From: Candidatus Cloacimonadota bacterium
GTDB lineage: Bacteria > Cloacimonadota > Cloacimonadia > Cloacimonadales > Cloacimonadaceae
NCBI GenBank assembly: GCA_023230795.1
Contig: JALNWR010000193.1
Location: 1-5,090 of the forward strand
Reading direction: 5' to 3'
DNA: 5,090 bases
The stretch's first letter is position 1. Each line of letters starts with the position of its first letter. Below, one piece after another: positions 3,825-5,090 of this stretch. A program made the translations under genes and the position numbers. The notes beneath the pieces are model-generated. The model did not search any database, was not told the origin of the DNA, and worked only from the letters and a program-made list of their open reading frames with translations.

Positions 3825-5090
3825 ACATAAGCACAACCCCGATGTGCTATCCTGCATTGCAAACCTGAGCAGTGACGAGGTTTTTACCCCACCCGAGCTG
3901 GTGAATCAAATGCTGGACCTGCTTCCTGCCAGCCTTTTTAGCGATAAGAATAGCACATGGTTGGACCCCGCCTGCAAATCCGGAGTCTTCCTGCGGGAGA
4001 TCGCCAAACGCCTGGATAAAGGACTGGAAACGCAGATCCCGGACCTCCAGACCCGAATTAACCATATCTTCACCAAACAGCTATTTGGTCTGCCCATTAC
4101 AGAGCTTACTGCGCTGCTTTCCAGGCGCTCGCTGTATTGCAGCAAAAAAGCCAACGGGGAATACTCCGTTTGCACTGCTTTTAAAAACGATGAGGGCAAT
4201 ATTCGCTATAACCGTATTGAACACACATGGGAAAAGGGACGCTGCGTATTCTGCGGCGCCAATGAGGCAAACTACGACCGAAGCGAAGCCCTGGAAAGCC
4301 ATGCCTATTCCTTTATCCACACAGAAAACCCTGAGGAGCTATTCAAAATGAAATTTGACGTTATTATAGGAAATCCACCTTATCAAATGGGTGATGGTGG
4401 CTTTGGAAAGAGTGCTACGCCAATATATAATAAGTTTGTTGAACAATCAATTAAACTTAATCCGAGATACCTGTCTATGATAATTCCAGCCAGATGGTTT
4501 GCTGGAGGGAAGGGCCTTGATGAGTTCAGAAATAAGATGCTTAATGATGTACGTATGAGCTATGTAATGGATTATGAAGATTCTTCTGATGTGTTTCCGG
4601 GGGTTAGTGTAGCTGGAGGTATTTGTTATTTTCTTTGGGAAAAAGATCATCAAGGCCTTTGCAAAATTGTGAACAAGCATGGCGAACAAGAATCAGAGTC
4701 AATCAGAGCTCTAAACGAGTATAAAACTTTCATTCGACATGGACAGGCTATTCCAATTATTAGGAAGGTGCTATCTACTAATGAGACCCGTATGAATGAC
4801 CAAGTTTCAGCATATAAGCCTTTTGGGCTACGCACATTTGTTACGCCTCAAACAACTGGCAACATTAAGTTATATTGGCAAAAGGGAATAGGTCCGTACA
4901 ATCGCAACGATATTTCTGTAGGCACCGAAATGATTGATAAATGGAAGGTGATTTGTTCAAGGTCGGGTTCAGAGCATGCTGGCAACCCGGGTAGTGATGG
5001 AAAGAGACGAGTTCTAGCAAGAACTGATATACTACCTCCTGGAACCATTTGCACTGAGACATACCTTGTTGTTGGTTGCTACGAAACCGA
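3814..5090 (+). CDS. Eco57I-type DNA adenine methyltransferase (restriction-modification), 3' end outside window
   Basis: The frame is open for 425 codons from ATG 3814 to the window edge without a stop. Residues 18-35 (SSDEVFTPPELVNQMLDL) are the usual segment before motif I. Motif I reads LDPACKSGVF (50-59), with Lys where most family members have Gly. A segment at about 70-170 contains FGLPITELTALLSRRS, and CVFC (144-147) with nearby Cys and His, possibly a small zinc site. The catalytic motif is FDVIIGNPPYQ (181-191), which defines an N6-adenine (gamma-type) methylase. The following part (SMIIPARWFAGGKGLDEFR, DVFPGV, GGICYFLW, YKPFGLRTF, GTICTETYLVVG) matches the Eco57I/TaqI-like catalytic C-terminal and target-recognition region in order. 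It likely modifies host DNA together with the upstream subunit. Codon use changes near residue 180: about 11 CTG, no AGA and no ATA codons before residue 170, against one CTG, six AGA and five ATA after residue 180. Confidence 0.9.
   Translation, partial: MLTEHKHNPDVLSCIANLSSDEVFTPPELVNQMLDLLPASLFSDKNSTWLDPACKSGVFLREIAKRLDKGLETQIPDLQTRINHIFTKQLFGLPITELTALLSRRSLYCSKKANGEYSVCTAFKNDEGNIRYNRIEHTWEKGRCVFCGANEANYDRSEALESHAYSFIHTENPEELFKMKFDVIIGNPPYQMGDGGFGKSATPIYNKFVEQSIKLNPRYLSMIIPARWFAGGKGLDEFRNKMLNDVRMSYVMDYEDSSDVFPGVSVAGGICYFLWEKDHQGLCKIVNKHGEQESESIRALNEYKTFIRHGQAIPIIRKVLSTNETRMNDQVSAYKPFGLRTFVTPQTTGNIKLYWQKGIGPYNRNDISVGTEMIDKWKVICSRSGSEHAGNPGSDGKRRVLARTDILPPGTICTETYLVVGCYET

Noticed and set aside
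3847..5062. Several short frames antisense to, or out of frame with, the second methyltransferase
   Set aside because: The rightward frame from 3814 is continuous and carries motif I and NPPY in the correct order, so the others are shadows.

Overview
The window looks like a piece of an anaerobic, uncultured-lineage bacterial chromosome. It holds three short gene stretches separated by long, repeat-packed intergenic DNA. The style of the 145-residue hypothetical protein (543-980) and the abundance of palindromic intergenic repeats remind me of Candidatus Cloacimonadota. That placement is from memory and tentative; the sequence itself contains no rRNA or marker gene.

Layout. 1-542 has no convincing gene. 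It holds the right half of a hairpin repeat element, a 42-nt tandem array, and a 58-nt imperfect palindrome rich in CTCGAG. 543-980 encodes a 145-aa protein of unknown function with a good ribosome binding site. 981-1980 has no gene. It holds a 44-nt tandem array, an inverted and a direct copy of a two-hairpin element, and a 65-nt tandem array. 1981-2331 encodes a 116-aa protein with a C-terminal HARE-HTH-type winged helix. 2332-2905 is again repeats: a second direct copy of the two-hairpin element, two more 65-nt units, and four GAGTCC-type palindromic repeats. From 2946 onward there is a compact, rightward, overlapping operon: a promoter candidate, one or two tiny ORFs, an N6-adenine methyltransferase-like subunit without a catalytic (N/D/S)PP(Y/F) motif (3141-3824), and a second, Eco57I-type methyltransferase with NPPY that runs off the right edge (3814 to beyond 5090).

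How the genes may work together. The two methyltransferase genes overlap by 11 nt and both carry SAM-binding motif I, but only the second has the catalytic motif. They most likely form a two-subunit DNA adenine methyltransferase of a restriction-modification or related defence system. From family memory, a helicase or nuclease subunit is expected nearby, but it is not visible here. HARE-HTH domains are known from restriction and chromatin contexts, so the upstream winged-helix gene may be related, but it sits about 0.8 kb away behind repeats and a possible terminator.

The most notable signals are three. First, a repeated two-hairpin element has an inverted copy in which both stems are rewritten but remain self-complementary. 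Second, exact 65-nt tandem units lie directly after each direct copy. Third, codon usage changes abruptly inside the second methyltransferase, just before its NPPY motif, suggesting a swapped catalytic/target-recognition module.
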